The notes under the pieces: generated by a model
The model's database searches: none
What the model was told of the DNA's origin: nothing
Seen by the model: only the letters and a program-made list of their open reading frames with translations
Translations under genes and position numbers: made by a program
From: Picochlorum sp. 'celeri'
Taxonomy: Eukaryota > Chlorophyta > Trebouxiophyceae
Assembly (NCBI GenBank): GCA_010909725.1
Contig: JAACMV010000011.1
Location: forward strand, 124,001-188,000
Direction of reading: 5' to 3'
DNA: 64,000 bases
Shown here: positions 31,064 to 42,254 of the stretch, one piece after another
How the letters are laid out: each line of letters opens with the position of its first letter
How positions within the stretch are numbered: position 1 is the first letter of the stretch

Positions 31064-31483
31064 TTACTTGCATTCAGTCCAATATCTGTAATCTTCCCCA
31101 TTGTACACCGGGTAGGATGATGGACAGAGCTCATCCGTGAGAAGTTCAACATACTCATACCCAGATGGTGGAGAATTCGAGCCACACCAGGGAAGCACAA
31201 CAGAACGAACATCATCATTACTGACGATTCCAGAAAAGATTTCCTCCTCTGTTTTCAGAAAGTAATCACAGACATTTTCAAGTTCCACAGCATAATATCT
31301 GCTTGTCTGGCAGCTCCACCTTTGAGTTGGAGACTTGCAATACACCTGGACGCAAGGATTGTCCGAACAGTATGTATCTCGGGGATTGTTCTCAATCAGG
31401 AGCTCTGGGCTTGGTTGCGAGTGGACAGACGCAGCAAGCAGGAAGGCTGCCATCATGAGGGAATGATGATATGAGCAAATCAT
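31064..31483 (-). CDS. small secreted cysteine-rich protein
   Basis: 139 residues. The N-terminus LMMAAFLLAASVHSQPS is a signal peptide with likely cleavage after HSQ or nearby. The mature part has eight cysteines, including pairs (YCSDNPCVQVYC) that suggest disulfide bonds, and no transmembrane helix or GPI tail. I do not recognise a family. It could be a wall or mating-related protein, but this is not supported further. The gene is isolated, with 674 bp of gene-poor sequence on its 5' side. Confidence 0.6.
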   Translation of the reverse strand: MICSYHHSLMMAAFLLAASVHSQPSPELLIENNPRDTYCSDNPCVQVYCKSPTQRWSCQTSRYYAVELENVCDYFLKTEEEIFSGIVSNDDVRSVVLPWCGSNSPPSGYEYVELLTDELCPSSYPVYNGEDYRYWTECK

Positions 31484-32158
31484 CGCGAGTACAATACCTC
31501 AAATCCTGTGTAAATGGCCGAAAAACCCCAATTCAAAATCAAAAATCTGTTGTATAATACTATGCCATATTCTTAGGGAGGCGAGGCAGTCAAACATTGG
31601 AGTCAACTCTGACTGACGTCAGACCCACGTCAGACCCTCAACATACTCTCCTTGTGTGTGACAAGGGAGACAGACCAGTCATGTATATACGCTGTGGTGC
31701 ATGCAAACACCACACCGTTTTGAACGCACTACTACTACTATCATTCCAACCATTCATAATCATTGTTGGGACAGATCAGGGTATTTGCCAGCATAAAGCA
31801 TTGTACTCGATTCTAACAAAAAGAAAATCATCTCACATCGACTGCTGACTGATCTCGGTGCCACACAACATGCATGGTATCAATCATCATCATCATGTTC
31901 TTAGACATGGTCGATGATTCATTATTAATCGATCTTTTAAAAAAAAGTATGTATTACGGTATATATAAATATATGGAAACATGCGTAGTCTATGCTCGTT
32001 GGTCGACTGTCAAAAATACTAAAGAATACTGGTGTGAGGTAAAAAATAAAGTAGTCAAAGGAACGTCATCAAGCGCACGCCATCATGGCATTGTGACCAA
32101 TTGTCTCCTACGCTCTGTTACTCGTCTCATGCATACATATCGTATGTCTCGTCTACAT
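31484..32158. other. gene-poor spacer with CRE-like palindrome
   Basis: No convincing gene. TGACGTCA at 31613-31620 is an eight-base palindrome (bZIP/CRE-type core) and CGTCAGACCC is repeated just after it, upstream of the divergent secreted-protein gene. Several overlapping ORFs on the plus strand begin with non-ATG codons or mirror the minus-strand gene at 32159 and were discarded. Confidence 0.45.
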
Positions 32159-32802
32159 CTATTTCTCTTCTCGATTCGCATGTTTCTCAAAATCCAATCG
32201 GCGAGACAACTGAATCCCAAACGCAAACCCTTCAGGATCAATCCTCCTCAAACGACTCTTCTTGGGTGCCCTCGGGGGCTCCCACCGCCCATCAGGGTCA
32301 TGCCTCACAATCTGATGCACGGGTGTCGCTGGAGGACTATTGTCATCATCATTGCCTTCTATATGCATGCTCTCATGTCTACCGTCTTGGAGACACTCAC
32401 ATCTCTCTAATCCCTCTGGGTGGTCACTGCTCTCCATCCCCTGGGAATGACATTCCCCTCGAGGACAACACTCACTATTATGCTCCCTCACATCCATCGA
32501 AGATGCCTCGCATCCATCTCCCTCACGACACCCAACCATCCCCTCTGCCACTGCTGCTCTCTGCTGTGCTCGTTCTTCCTTCAACCGAGCAGCTGCCTGA
32601 GACCGTGTCTGCACACCACCACAATACATGAATAGGCAATCAAAAAAAAAAAGAAAGAAAGAAAAGTCATATTCGGAACCAGCAATCATCCACGCACCTC
32701 CACTCCCTGCCGTGGACTCGGCACAAAGAGCCCGATAGATTCCGCAAAAGGCTGTCGACGAGTCTCCTCCACATTCAAATGCTTCTCCTCCCCCTCCTTC
32801 AT
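32159..32802 (-). CDS. hypothetical polar protein, probably nuclear
   Basis: Exons are 32802-32698 and 32608-32159, separated by an 89-bp intron (GTGCGT...GTGCAG, phase 0), giving 184 residues. The first exon encodes a Glu-rich segment and FAESIGLFVPSPRQGVE. The second begins TRSQAAARLKEERAQQRAAV, an alpha-helical basic stretch, continues as a Cys/Glu/Ser-rich disordered region and ends with RAPKKSRLRRIDPEGFAFGI, a basic motif followed by a hydrophobic patch. No known domain is recognised. The intron acceptor is preceded by a T-rich run. Splicing is supported only by site quality and frame. Confidence 0.5.
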
Positions 32803-33360
32803 TTTTTAATACCTACTATGTCTCGAATTATACGGTAAATATCCTAACAACGCAATGTATGAGTTGAAATCTCAAAACCGGCTTTGACAGCGAGATTCCT
32901 GTCCAACGCCACAATTGCCCCCCAACGACGCACCTAGTGCGTCAATTTTTACTTTAAGATTATTAAATGTGCAAAATTCTCGAGCATTCCGTGCGGGGAA
33001 TGCGTCCTTGGTATCACCTTCTCGGTTCCCAGGACCTCTGTCCTGTTTTACAGCCTCGCTGTAGGCCAACTCTCTTGCACACACACAAGTGCAGAAACGG
33101 TATTACAAATTATTACCAAAATTGTAGTAAAAACTTATTGGCCAAGGAATATGTCTCATGCGTGGCATAGCGTAAGCGCATCGCGTCATCGATGGCCATA
33201 TGTGGTGTACACCAATCATTGAATGATGATACGCTTACGCGACGCAACGGCAAGGTCGCCACATGGATGCATGTCGGCACCCATCAACGAGTGCCTTTGA
33301 TGGATTCATTCATTTGTTTCTTCCTGATGGAAGGAACTGCATCTGCTGTATACCCCTTCA

Positions 33361-33443
33361 TTCTTCTTTTTATTCTTCTTCTTCTTCCTCCTCCTTTTTC
33401 TTCTCCGATACCACCACCATCATCATCATCTTCTTCATCTTCC
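33361..33443. repeat. pyrimidine-rich CTT/CAT trinucleotide microsatellite
   Basis: Interrupted runs of TTC/CTT, CTC, ACC and ATC trinucleotides. Read on the minus strand they produce Glu, Lys and Met runs, which is why a spurious-looking acidic ORF appears there. Confidence 0.85.
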
Positions 33444-33543
33444 CGATGATGGCATGAAAGAGCTCTTCCTTCATCATGTTCCGAAGGAATTCTTCTTCAG
33501 AAGAACTTGTAGGGTACAACAACACAAGGGCATGCTTGCGCAT
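33370..33543 (-). CDS. doubtful small ORF ending in a Lys/Met/Glu run
   Basis: 57 residues from the ATG at 33543. The first 35 (HALVLLYPTSSSEEEFLRNM, then KEELFHAIIGK) look protein-like. The rest is a homopolymeric Lys-Met-Val-Glu tail read from the microsatellite. It is divergent from the kinase gene at 33610, 66 bp away. It may be a real small gene, the last exon of a longer gene, or chance. Confidence 0.25.
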   Translation of the reverse strand: MRKHALVLLYPTSSSEEEFLRNMMKEELFHAIIGKMKKMMMMVVVSEKKKEEEEEEE

Positions 33544-33609
33544 GCCATCCTGATAATCCAATTCTGAATTCTTACCAATCAAAAGTAAAAACAGCGATAA
33601 ATAATGTGA

Positions 33610-34506
33610 ATGAATGCGTCTGTACGCCTAAAACAATACTCCAGCAAGAAGCCGGTGTGCCTGTCTCAGGCAGGCAGGGGCCCATGGAGATCGATACAGC
33701 AGCAGACTCGTCGGAATGTGTATGCGAATAACCGGAAACATTTATACCATCCTGACTTGGAGCGAGCGAAATACATGGAGGATGTATACCACATTCTTGC
33801 TCGGAAGGCTCTTCTTGGGGCAAAAGAACTGACACAGGACTCTCACGATGAGAACAGGCGGGTGAAAATAGAAAAAGAAACTTGTAGTCGATATATGGTG
33901 GGGATTGTGGGGATGCCTGGATCAGGCAAGTCGACGCTGGCCAGAAATGTGGCTCAAATTATCAATAGCATTCAAGAGGATACGTGTGCTGTGGTGCTTC
34001 CGATGGATGGATATCATTACACAAAGGCTGCTTTGGATGAATTTGATGATCCAGAAGAGGCGCATGCGAGGCGAGGGGCGCCGTGGACGTTTGATGCCCA
34101 GGCCTTTGTGGACACGGTTGTGATGGTTGCGGATAGGTGTCAGAGTAGAGTGGACAAGATATGGGCGCCGACGTTTGATCACCGGCATGGTGATCCTGTG
34201 GATAAGGGTGTATGTATTGCTCCATATCACTCTATCGTTTTAGTGGAAGGGAATTATCTGTTGCTGGAGCAGCCTCCATGGAATGCCTTGAGGGATGTGC
34301 TTCATGAGACATGGTATATTGATTGTGATATGGAGGAATCATTGCGTCGAGTATTTCATCGACAGACACGGAATGGGGCGCCTGCCCGTGTGGCAAGGCA
34401 TCGAATAGAAACGAATGATCGTTTGAATGCCATGGATATTTATGAGACGGCTGATGCTGCCAATGTCATGATTCCCTCACTTCCATTTTCCACACGGCGC
34501 CGATGA
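33610..34506 (+). CDS. P-loop kinase of the uridine kinase/phosphoribulokinase superfamily (YFH7/FrcK-like)
   Basis: 298 residues, single exon. The first 55 residues are basic with few acids and may target an organelle. The Walker A motif GMPGSGKST lies near residues 100-108. It is followed by VLPMDGYHYTKAALDEFDDP, which resembles the DGFH metal/substrate motif, then RRGAPWTFDAQAF, HRHGDPVDKG and VLVEGNYLLL with the Walker B region. This set matches the branch with bacterial FrcK and yeast YFH7, whose physiological substrates are poorly defined, rather than true uridine kinase. Function beyond phosphoryl transfer is not known. Confidence 0.8.
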   Translation: MNASVRLKQYSSKKPVCLSQAGRGPWRSIQQQTRRNVYANNRKHLYHPDLERAKYMEDVYHILARKALLGAKELTQDSHDENRRVKIEKETCSRYMVGIVGMPGSGKSTLARNVAQIINSIQEDTCAVVLPMDGYHYTKAALDEFDDPEEAHARRGAPWTFDAQAFVDTVVMVADRCQSRVDKIWAPTFDHRHGDPVDKGVCIAPYHSIVLVEGNYLLLEQPPWNALRDVLHETWYIDCDMEESLRRVFHRQTRNGAPARVARHRIETNDRLNAMDIYETADAANVMIPSLPFSTRRR

Positions 34507-34620
34507 TGATGATGATGAGAATTCTTCATTCTTCTTTTTAAAAACAAAGAAACTCATGAAAACAAATATATTCATCGCACTATTACTCTATGGAAATATG
34601 GCAGCTTGTACATCATATTA

Positions 34621-36360
34621 TTATGAGAGTCTCCATACTGCCCAGGCATGCCCCCTGTCTGCAATGTGACACTCCTCATCACGAGGGTGGAAATCACCTG
34701 GACCGAGTTTAACAACCAGCGCATCATCGATGCGCGCAGCATATACATCATTGGTGGCTTGAAGGATTGTAACGGTGGAGCGACAGTGAATACCCAACTC
34801 TTTCCTCAATGCAATCAATCGCTTGATGACATGGCTAAGATGTTCATCATGGAACATGTGATCATAAAACACACATGGCGTTCCTGGATGAGTCAGTATA
34901 TACGCATACCCTTGCTCTAAAGCATGATGCGGAAATCTCCAGTGACCCTGTGTCGACCCTGTATCGTGATTCTCCAGGAACGTGACTGCTCGGGATGGCC
35001 ACCACCCAACCAGCCCAGGAGGGTGTCCTTGTGCATCAGACAGCCTCCAGTACTCGCATCGTTCAAATACCGCATGAAGAATACCTTTTGTTGTAATATC
35101 AAATGCGGTTGAGAGTCCTCCCGCCGCATTGATCCAATCCACAGTGCGCTGACGATGTGCATCTTGGTTGAGCTTGGGCGTTCCATCCCATTCATACTCG
35201 AGCGCATCCCAATACTCTCCCACAGAAAACAATGGTTTGGATACTTCGAGGTAATCTTTCACATGGCTTCCATGAAAACCTTTGACGAAATCCAGTCTCC
35301 ATCCATCGAACCCGATATTGGTTCTTAACCACACCAACCATTCGCCAACATCATTCTTGACAAACTCTTGGGAATGATCAATATTCGGAGCTGCAGTAAA
35401 CACATCACCCGAACTGAAATTACCACGTCCATGGAAATTTGGATCATCTCGAACAATTGCCCGTGCATCCCAATCCATACGCCCTCCAAACTGGTTCCAC
35501 ACTCCCTGCTCATTCTGTTCATGCGCACAGCGGTGGTTCAACACGGCATCCCCAAGCACCTTGATCCCTTTGGACTGGAACACGCGGATCAAATCGATCA
35601 AATCCTCTTGCGACCCATATTTGGACTCCAAATGATACAAATCTCGAGGCATGTATCCCTGAGGACTCACCGATTCCGTCGGAGGCGGTAACCAAATCAT
35701 GGTGAACCCAGCATCCGCAATGGCCTCTGCCTGCTCCGCCAATGTCCCATACCACCCTCCCTCCTGTTTCCACGAATCCCAATGAAACCCTTGCAATAAT
35801 ATCTCCTCTCCACTCCCTTCTGCTTTCACATTATCCGCCCCAGAAATCTTTTGACGCTGCAAAGGCTTGATATTAAATCCGCGAATCTGCCGAATCACAT
35901 CCTTCAGGTATGACGACGGCAACGCCGACAGCGTCGTCTCTGGATTCACCACCAACCTCCCCTCATAGTCCTCTCGACTCTCAATACACGCACCAACCCG
36001 TTTGAGATGCCTCTCCAACCGATCAATTTCCTCTTCATCCTCGTGCAACTCACACCTCACAAACTCCAACACAGGCACCTCCTTGGGCAATGTTGCTGCT
36101 GCTTCCTCCTTCTTCTCGTCCTTCTCGTCCTCCTGCTCCAGGTCGTTGACAGACGTCTGTGACGCATGGATCCGACTACAGACAGACACAATATATATAT
36201 AATATATGACAATGAAGACCAGTCAGACAAATAAAGAGACCCATGTCGTCTTATTTTTTTGTTCGCAAACAATGTGGATCCGTCCAAGCACGCACCTGGG
36301 AACCCACCGACCGACAACCCTCCCATCCTCCTGCCGGCGATTCACACCGACAATTCTCAT
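34621..36360 (-). CDS. GH13 alpha-amylase, plant AMY3-like
   Basis: Hydrolyses alpha-1,4 links in starch. Exons are 36360-36296 and 36175-34621 (120-bp GTGCGT...CTGTAG intron, phase 2), giving 539 residues. The start could be an upstream in-frame ATG, so the first exon is less certain. The catalytic barrel opens with EEILLQGFHWDSWKQEGGWY. The conserved regions are intact: DAVLNHR, GWRLDFVKG (nucleophile Asp), VGEYWD (acid/base Glu) and FLENHDTGS. The closest style is the plant alpha-amylase family with YMPRDLYHLESKYG. An acidic region of about 130 residues precedes the barrel. No CBM45 is evident. Cytosolic or plastid location is unclear. Confidence 0.9.
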
Positions 36361-36726
36361 ATATTGTATCAACGATATCATAGCACTATATCGATCTGTC
36401 GACACATGAAGATGCGTACACACAACGAATTTAAAATCTCATAACAACCGTTCGTTCAATCATTCGTTCACGTATTCATCATTAAGGAGGTATAAACCCT
36501 TAAATTTCAATTATAGTATAGCATCTATGCAAACAGATGCAGGTATATGGGGCCATGCCACGCATGCCATGCATGGGAGAACAGAATGAACACTCTCCCA
36601 TCAACAGGCATCTTTGATCGAAGGATTGTGCAAGTGACCACCATGGTGTAACAGTCGAGATTGACAATCCATACCAGTACTATTACTGCTACAGCTGCTG
36701 TAATGTTGTACCATACTTGAATATAG
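36361..36726. other. divergent spacer between alpha-amylase and CRAL-TRIO genes
   Basis: 366 bases, AT-rich at the amylase side. CATGCC/GCATGC motifs cluster at about 36554-36580, and CGTTCNTTCA is repeated near 36450. No gene is seen. Confidence 0.45.
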
Positions 36727-37575
36727 ATGAATATTCAAGGGTCAGGAGGACTGCGTGTGCATAGTCACCGTTTGCAGGACGCGGATATTGCCGAGGAAGA
36801 AAAAAAGGGCGAAGACGTGTTGACAGATTCTTTTGGAGACGAGATTGCTGGTTTTGTGGTTGATGAGTACAGTCGATTTCTTGTAGCAGCGAAACAAGAT
36901 GAGAAGGAGGCTTGGAGGAGAATACAAGAGACGGCGGCATTTCGAGAGCGGGAAAAGGTTGATGGTTTGTTGGAACAGCCACATCCACAGTTTTTTCTGT
37001 TAAAATCCGTGTACTCGCACGGGTTTCTCGGTGTTTCCAAGAGCGATACTGGGTCGTATGTGTTGTTGGATAAGATGGGCAAGTTTCGTCAGACGATGAA
37101 GGATTTTCGAAAGCATGGTATTACAGAAAAGGATGTGATGAGGCATTCCATGCTGACAATGGAATGGTTTTGCAAGGTTATTGATCCTCGACGGTATCCT
37201 CATGGTCGATTTATTCGCGTGTATGATTTTGAGGGATTTAAAATGCAGCATGTGCGGGATGTTGGGGCGATCAAGATGGGGACGTCTATTGTGTCCATGA
37301 TTGAAAAGCATTACCCAGAGAGGCTGGAAAAGGCGTATGTGATCAATGCGCCTCCAGTGTTGTTTCATTTGTGGAATATAGTGAAGAGGATGTTGGATAG
37401 GGAGACTGTGAAGAAGTTTTGTATAGTGAAAGGGAAGGAAGAGTCGTGTGCTCTGATGCAAGGGTTGATGGAGGCGGACATGTTGCCTGTGGAATATGGA
37501 GGAGTGCTAGAGCGTCTGGAGATGTCTGCGTGTGAGAAGGCATTGTATGAGCACATTTCGGAAATGAATACGTGA
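36727..37575 (+). CDS. CRAL-TRIO (Sec14-like) lipid-transfer protein
   Basis: 282 residues, single exon. After about 90 polar residues the Sec14/CRAL-TRIO lipid-binding domain runs from about residue 95 to 260: RFIRVYDFEGFKMQHVRDVG, then YPERLEKAYVINAPPVLFHL with the helix WNIVKRMLDRETVKKFCIV, and LPVEYGGV at the end. Such proteins carry phosphatidylinositol, phosphatidylcholine or retinoid-type lipids between membranes. The ligand cannot be read from sequence. No GOLD or transmembrane domain is present. A TGTAA lies about 100 bp after the stop, in the spacer shared with the convergent UMP synthase gene. Confidence 0.88.
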   Translation: MNIQGSGGLRVHSHRLQDADIAEEEKKGEDVLTDSFGDEIAGFVVDEYSRFLVAAKQDEKEAWRRIQETAAFREREKVDGLLEQPHPQFFLLKSVYSHGFLGVSKSDTGSYVLLDKMGKFRQTMKDFRKHGITEKDVMRHSMLTMEWFCKVIDPRRYPHGRFIRVYDFEGFKMQHVRDVGAIKMGTSIVSMIEKHYPERLEKAYVINAPPVLFHLWNIVKRMLDRETVKKFCIVKGKEESCALMQGLMEADMLPVEYGGVLERLEMSACEKALYEHISEMNT

Positions 37576-37714
37576 ATGAATACTGGTTCTTTCTTATTCT
37601 GCATTTTGATTCATGTCTTGTTGTTTTTTTTTGATGTACAGTCTTTAATACCATACAATAATAATGATGTCTATGTAATTAGAAAAAAAACCTACTGTGT
37701 GTTATCCAGTGCGA

Positions 37715-39275
37715 TTATGCATTGACACTGTCTTCATACGCCCTCCATCCTTCATCTCTGTATTCTTTTGCTGCCTTGGCAGGGTCCGCAGCCTTGTAGA
37801 TACCTCTGCCAACAATGATGATGTCACTGCCTCGTTCACCGATAACAGATGCTGGGGTGTTGTATTGCTGACCGAGGTCATCTCCTCCTGCAGCAAGCTG
37901 CACTCCTGGAGTCATATGGATGAGTCCAGTGGGACCGGGGCCACATGACCATGAGGATGGGGAGACAGAGATGAATCCCATGACAAAGTCTTGGTTCTCC
38001 TCTGCTGCCTTGACAACAGACTCTGTGTATGCTCCCTTGGCAAGAGTGCCCTTGGAGGACATTTCCGCGAGGAGCAACAGTCCCCGTCCTTTTGGTTCAC
38101 CCACTTTTTTCAAACCGTCAATAATACCAGGTCCAGGGACCAAGTGAGCGTTGGTTATATGGGACCAGTCTGCAATTTTATAAATGCCTCCACCATACTG
38201 CATCACCACGGTGTTGCCAATATCCGCAAATTTTCTATCCTCGAATATCAAAAAGTCTGCATCAATATGATACGTGTTATATACATACTAGTACTATGTA
38301 GAAAAGATCTACAGACACTGTGCAGTGCTGTGAGGGGGAGAATGAATTGACATGTACAATAGGACACGTACTGTGCTTTTCTGCCAGCTGGTTTAATTCT
38401 TTGGCATGCTCCTCGGTCCATGAATCAAACACATCCACATGAGTCTTGAGAACAGCAATATACGGACCAACCTTGTCTGCGAGCTGCAACATCTCCTCTG
38501 CCGATCCAACATCTGCAGCAACAGACAAGTTTGTCTTCTTCTTTGCCATGAGTTCAAACAGCTGACGACCCATGGGGTTCTTTGCAAGAGGCGCTCGGTC
38601 TTCATAAGACATTCTCTGACTCGTCTTCTTCTCCTCTGCTGCTGCTGGTGCTTTGGATGATGCTCCATGCGTCTGATTTGCGGCTATGAATGCCTTGACC
38701 TTGCCAGCCACCTCTTCCGTCACCAGGCTATGCTTGACCAATGTATCCAATATATATGACAGCGTGAATGCAGAATGAAGCTTCAAATTATCAGAGGCCA
38801 AGCGAGACTCCCCACCTTGCTCTCTATCAATCAAAACAACCACATCCGTCACCTTGAGCCCCACATCTTCCAAAGGCTGGACAGTCTCCATCACAGAGGC
38901 CCCACTCGTCACCAAATCCTCCACAATCAAACACGTCTGACCCTTCTCAAACGCCCCTTCTATCGCCTTCTTCGTCCCATAATCCTTCACTTCCTTTCTT
39001 CTCATCAACATCGGAGTACCATGATTCAACGACATGCACGTCGCAATCGGCAAGGCCGTGTACGGCACTCCACACATGACGTCAAACGTGGTTCCAGCCA
39101 ACTTTGCCCACATCGCCTCACTCACTCGGAGCATAATCTCCGGATACGATACAATAACTCTAAGATCAATGTAGACTGGGGAGATCAACCCACTCTTGAG
39201 CTTAAATTCACCAAATTTGACAGCCTCAATCTCATGCAACTTCAACACCAATTCCTCATAATCCTTATCGGCCAT
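37715..39275 (-). CDS. UMPS: UMP synthase (orotate phosphoribosyltransferase plus OMP decarboxylase)
   Basis: Performs the last two steps of pyrimidine synthesis. Exons are 39275-38372 and 38256-37715 (115-bp GTACGT...GATGCAG intron, phase 1), giving 481 residues. Residues 1-200 are OPRT, with [20 protein letters not shown] and [14 protein letters not shown] binding PRPP. The OMP decarboxylase half has [17 protein letters not shown], the catalytic [12 protein letters not shown] and the phosphate loop near the C-terminus. The join [10 protein letters not shown] confirms the intron. A 12-nt exon encoding MAPK (39402-39391) could join by an intron ending CTATAG at 39285, adding seven residues. 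That donor (GTTGGT) is weak. The OPRT-ODC order is that of plants and animals. Confidence 0.93.
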
Positions 39276-39812
39276 CTCATCCACCTATAGTTATTAAATT
39301 TACATGTAAATATGGTTTCATCAATGCATGCAGCAGGTTTTGTGCAAGAATTCAGAATTCAGGCATTGAGGAATGCATTCAACAACCAACCTTTGGAGCC
39401 ATAGCAGCGATCGTAGTACCTCTGTGTTTATAGATGTATTTTTGTATGGATGGAGAGTTGAACTGAACCCTCGGTGCTCGTAAATATACGTTCAAGGCCG
39501 ACTGTCCAACACAGACTCTACTCGTTCGATTTTGGCAATACGTCCCAATAAACCCTTTTGTTATATTGGAATGAACGCGATTCATATCATTCGAGAATCG
39601 TTTGATTTTATTGTGGTACAAACGGCATGGGAGTTTTGTGGTGAGTGCCACAGAGCTGGATGAGAGCAACACCAAAGGGTGGCTGAGATTTTTGAATGTG
39701 TTTAATTTAGAATTGCGATGATTGATCGACAGCAAATTCCATGCCATGCTTGTGTGTTCAAGTACATTTTTTTTAAAATTACTATGTGTTTTAGATTGGC
39801 GCTGTGGATGGG
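39276..39812. other. divergent spacer between UMPS and DPH6
   Basis: 537 bases with no convincing gene. It holds the possible first mini-exon of UMPS at 39391-39402. A minus-strand ORF through 39379-39828 starts with a non-ATG codon and shows no family motif. Confidence 0.45.
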
Positions 39813-42188
39813 ATGAAGGTGCTGGCATTAGTCAGGTGGGTGGGCCTTGCATGTCGAAACAACATGCCATGCTCTTTCTGCAGTATTTTCTTATAATATG
39901 ATTCCACATTCCTTGTCCTGCTTTGAGATCTGATTCGTTACACATGATCACTAATAGTAGTAATGAACTAGAAAAAGTAGTCGGTTTTCGTAAAAATAAG
40001 GATTAGTATAGTATGGTGTTGTTGCAGTGGTGGCAAGGACTCTTGCTATAACGCTCTCTTGTGTGAGCGACATGGTCATACGGTGGTTGCCTTGGGGAAT
40101 CTGTACCCAGATGATCCTGATGTGGAGGAGCTAGACAGCTACATGTATCAGACTGTAGGGCACACGCTGATCAAGGCGTACTCGGAATGCACAGGTCTGC
40201 CTTTGTTTCGAAAGAGAATTGTTGGTACGAGTGTGGAGCAGGGTTTGGTGTACTCTGGGTCGCGGGGTGATGAGGTGGAGGACCTGGCTCTGCTGTTAAT
40301 GTGTGCAAAGGAGCAGATGCCAGAGATTACTGCGGTGTCGTCTGGGGCGATTGCGTCTGATTATCAGAGGAGTCGGGTTGAGCACGTGTGTGCTCGGTTG
40401 GGGCTTGTCTCGTTGGCATATTTATGGCATCAGCCGCAGTCGTTGCTTTTAAAGCGTATGATTGAGTCTCATATTGATGCGAGGTTGGTGAAAGTGGCAG
40501 CAGCGGGGTTGTATCCATCAAAACATTTGGGAGCATCATTGGCTGATGTTTCTGGGCATTTGCATCATTTGAGGGATTTTTATGGTATTCATGTGTGTGG
40601 TGAGGGTGGAGAATATGAAACGCTGACTCTTGATTGCCCCTTGTTTCGTTGTGGAAGGATTGTGCTGGATGAAAGTGAGATTGTTGTGGCTGTGGAGGAT
40701 TCCATGGCTCCTGTGGCGTGGCTCAAGCCCATCTCATTTCATATTGAGTGGAAAGATGGAGAACAGGAAGGCGTCAGTGAGATTTTTGAAGTTCCAGAAG
40801 AATACTCTGGTGAATATATTCATCCGACATTGGATGATGGAGGGCCTGTGGAAGGTGTACGTGTAGAGGTTGAAGGTGGTGGTGAGCACCATGATGGTGC
40901 GTATGGCTCATGCCATGGGTATTGTGTGAAAACATCGCCCGATCTCAGATTTGAAGAGGATCAGATTTGCCAAGCGTTTGCACAGCTTTTGTCCACTATG
41001 AAAGAGAAGATTGAACGGATGGGTTTCACCCTGGACCACGGTGTATTCTGCACCCTGTTTGTGTCAGACATGGCATACTTTGGTCATCTGAATGAGGTCT
41101 ATGCACACTTTTTTCCATCAGTCAATCCTCCATCACGAGCGACGCTGGAATTGTCTAGAGATTCGTCAATGTTGATGGCGGTGCATGTGTTGTGTACCAA
41201 CCCACGATATCAACATGCAGTGGAGCGGCGAGTGCTACATGTGCAGAGCATGTCAGAGTGGGCTCCGAGCTGTATTGGACCGTATAGTCAAGCGACCTCA
41301 TATCATGGGTTGGTTCGGTTTGCAGGACAGATAGCGTTGGATCCTCCGACATTAACATTGGTCAAGGGTGGGATTGAGGAAGAGGTGGCTCGAGTATCAA
41401 AAACATGCAGCCTTGTTGGTGCCGCCATGAAGTTGGAATTCCAGTCGACGATGCTATGGTCTATTTTATATATCTCAAACGATGTAGTGATCGATGAGAG
41501 GAGCATTAGCATACTCGAAGAGCTATTTTGCAGCCATGATGCAGATGAGCGGTCTGACGAGCATGTAGAAGAGTATTTGTCTGTCACCCATCCAGTGGTG
41601 CCTTGCGGTGTGGATTTGCCAATGCTACCATTCGTGATGGTTTTGCAATGTCCACACTTGCCACGAGGAGCGATGTTTGAACTCCAATCAATCAACGTGG
41701 GAGCTGATATTTTGACATACAAGCCTGAGAGTGACAGCAGTGATGATGAGGACCATGGTCGGGATACGAGCAACTGGTATGCTGGACTGGAATACGCCAC
41801 TTTTGATGAACCAGATTGTTTAGAAGTCCATGCAATGTATTGTACGCAACATATACTGAAAGTGAATATGGTTCATAGTAGCGGTGAAGGCACGATGTCA
41901 AACCCGGTAGGTTTGGAAGAGAGTCTGGAAAGTATTCCTCAAGTCATGGACAGTTGCCTTTCAATGGCACGGCTGTCGGTAAAGAATGTCGCACAAGTAA
42001 ATTGCTACATTAACACATCTTTGAGTGGATATGATGGATTTGAGATGCTCAAGGATAGAGTCAACCAGATATTAAAGGACATGGGCTGTGTGCAGGCATT
42101 TACAATTCCAACATCAGGTGTTTGGGTTGCTTCCCATCTTACCAGGGACAGTAGCATTTTCGGCATCGAGGTTTTTGCACAGAAATAG
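39813..42188 (+). CDS. DPH6: diphthine-ammonia ligase with two RidA-like domains
   Basis: Last step of diphthamide synthesis on elongation factor 2. Exons are 39813-39835 and 40028-42188 (192-bp GTGGGT...GTTGCAG intron), giving 727 residues. The 23-nt first exon encodes MKVLALVS and completes the ATP pyrophosphatase loop SGGKDSCYNALLCE. The ATP-PPase domain contains LGNLYPDDPDVEELDSYMYQ and GEGGEYETLTLDCPLF. Two YjgF/RidA-like modules follow (about residues 290-400 and 410-540), with GPYSQATSYHGLVRFAGQIA. The same fusion occurs in yeast and plant DPH6. The 192-bp intron is the longest after the CCA-enzyme one. Confidence 0.92.
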
Positions 42189-42254
42189 AATACATTCGAA
42201 TCATTATAATACACGAATAAATAGAGAATTGCGAATTGATCTTTTACGACGAAT

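Larger units (their letters stand above)
32803..33609. other. gene-poor spacer rich in short palindromes and a CTT/CAT microsatellite
   Basis: 807 bases with little coding potential apart from a doubtful small minus-strand ORF (33370-33543). Visible elements are GACGCAC-CTA-GTGCGTC at 32927-32943 followed by a T run, the separated inverted pair GCGTAAGCG (33170-33178) and CGCTTACGC (33232-33240), GGTGTACACC at 33204-33213, and the microsatellite below. Confidence 0.5.

Noticed and set aside
31597..31848. plus-strand ORF of 83 residues
   Set aside because: Starts with a non-ATG codon, has no family motif and no splice support.
31874..32635. overlapping plus-strand ORFs with Pro/His/Ser-rich products
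   Set aside because: They mirror the second exon of the minus-strand gene at 32159-32802 and have weak starts.
32927..32953. palindrome plus T run resembling a bacterial terminator
   Set aside because: The surroundings are eukaryotic nuclear DNA with no adjacent gene ending there.
33370..33430. poly-Glu/Met tail as a real acidic protein domain
   Set aside because: It is read from a trinucleotide microsatellite, so I kept it only as a doubtful ORF.
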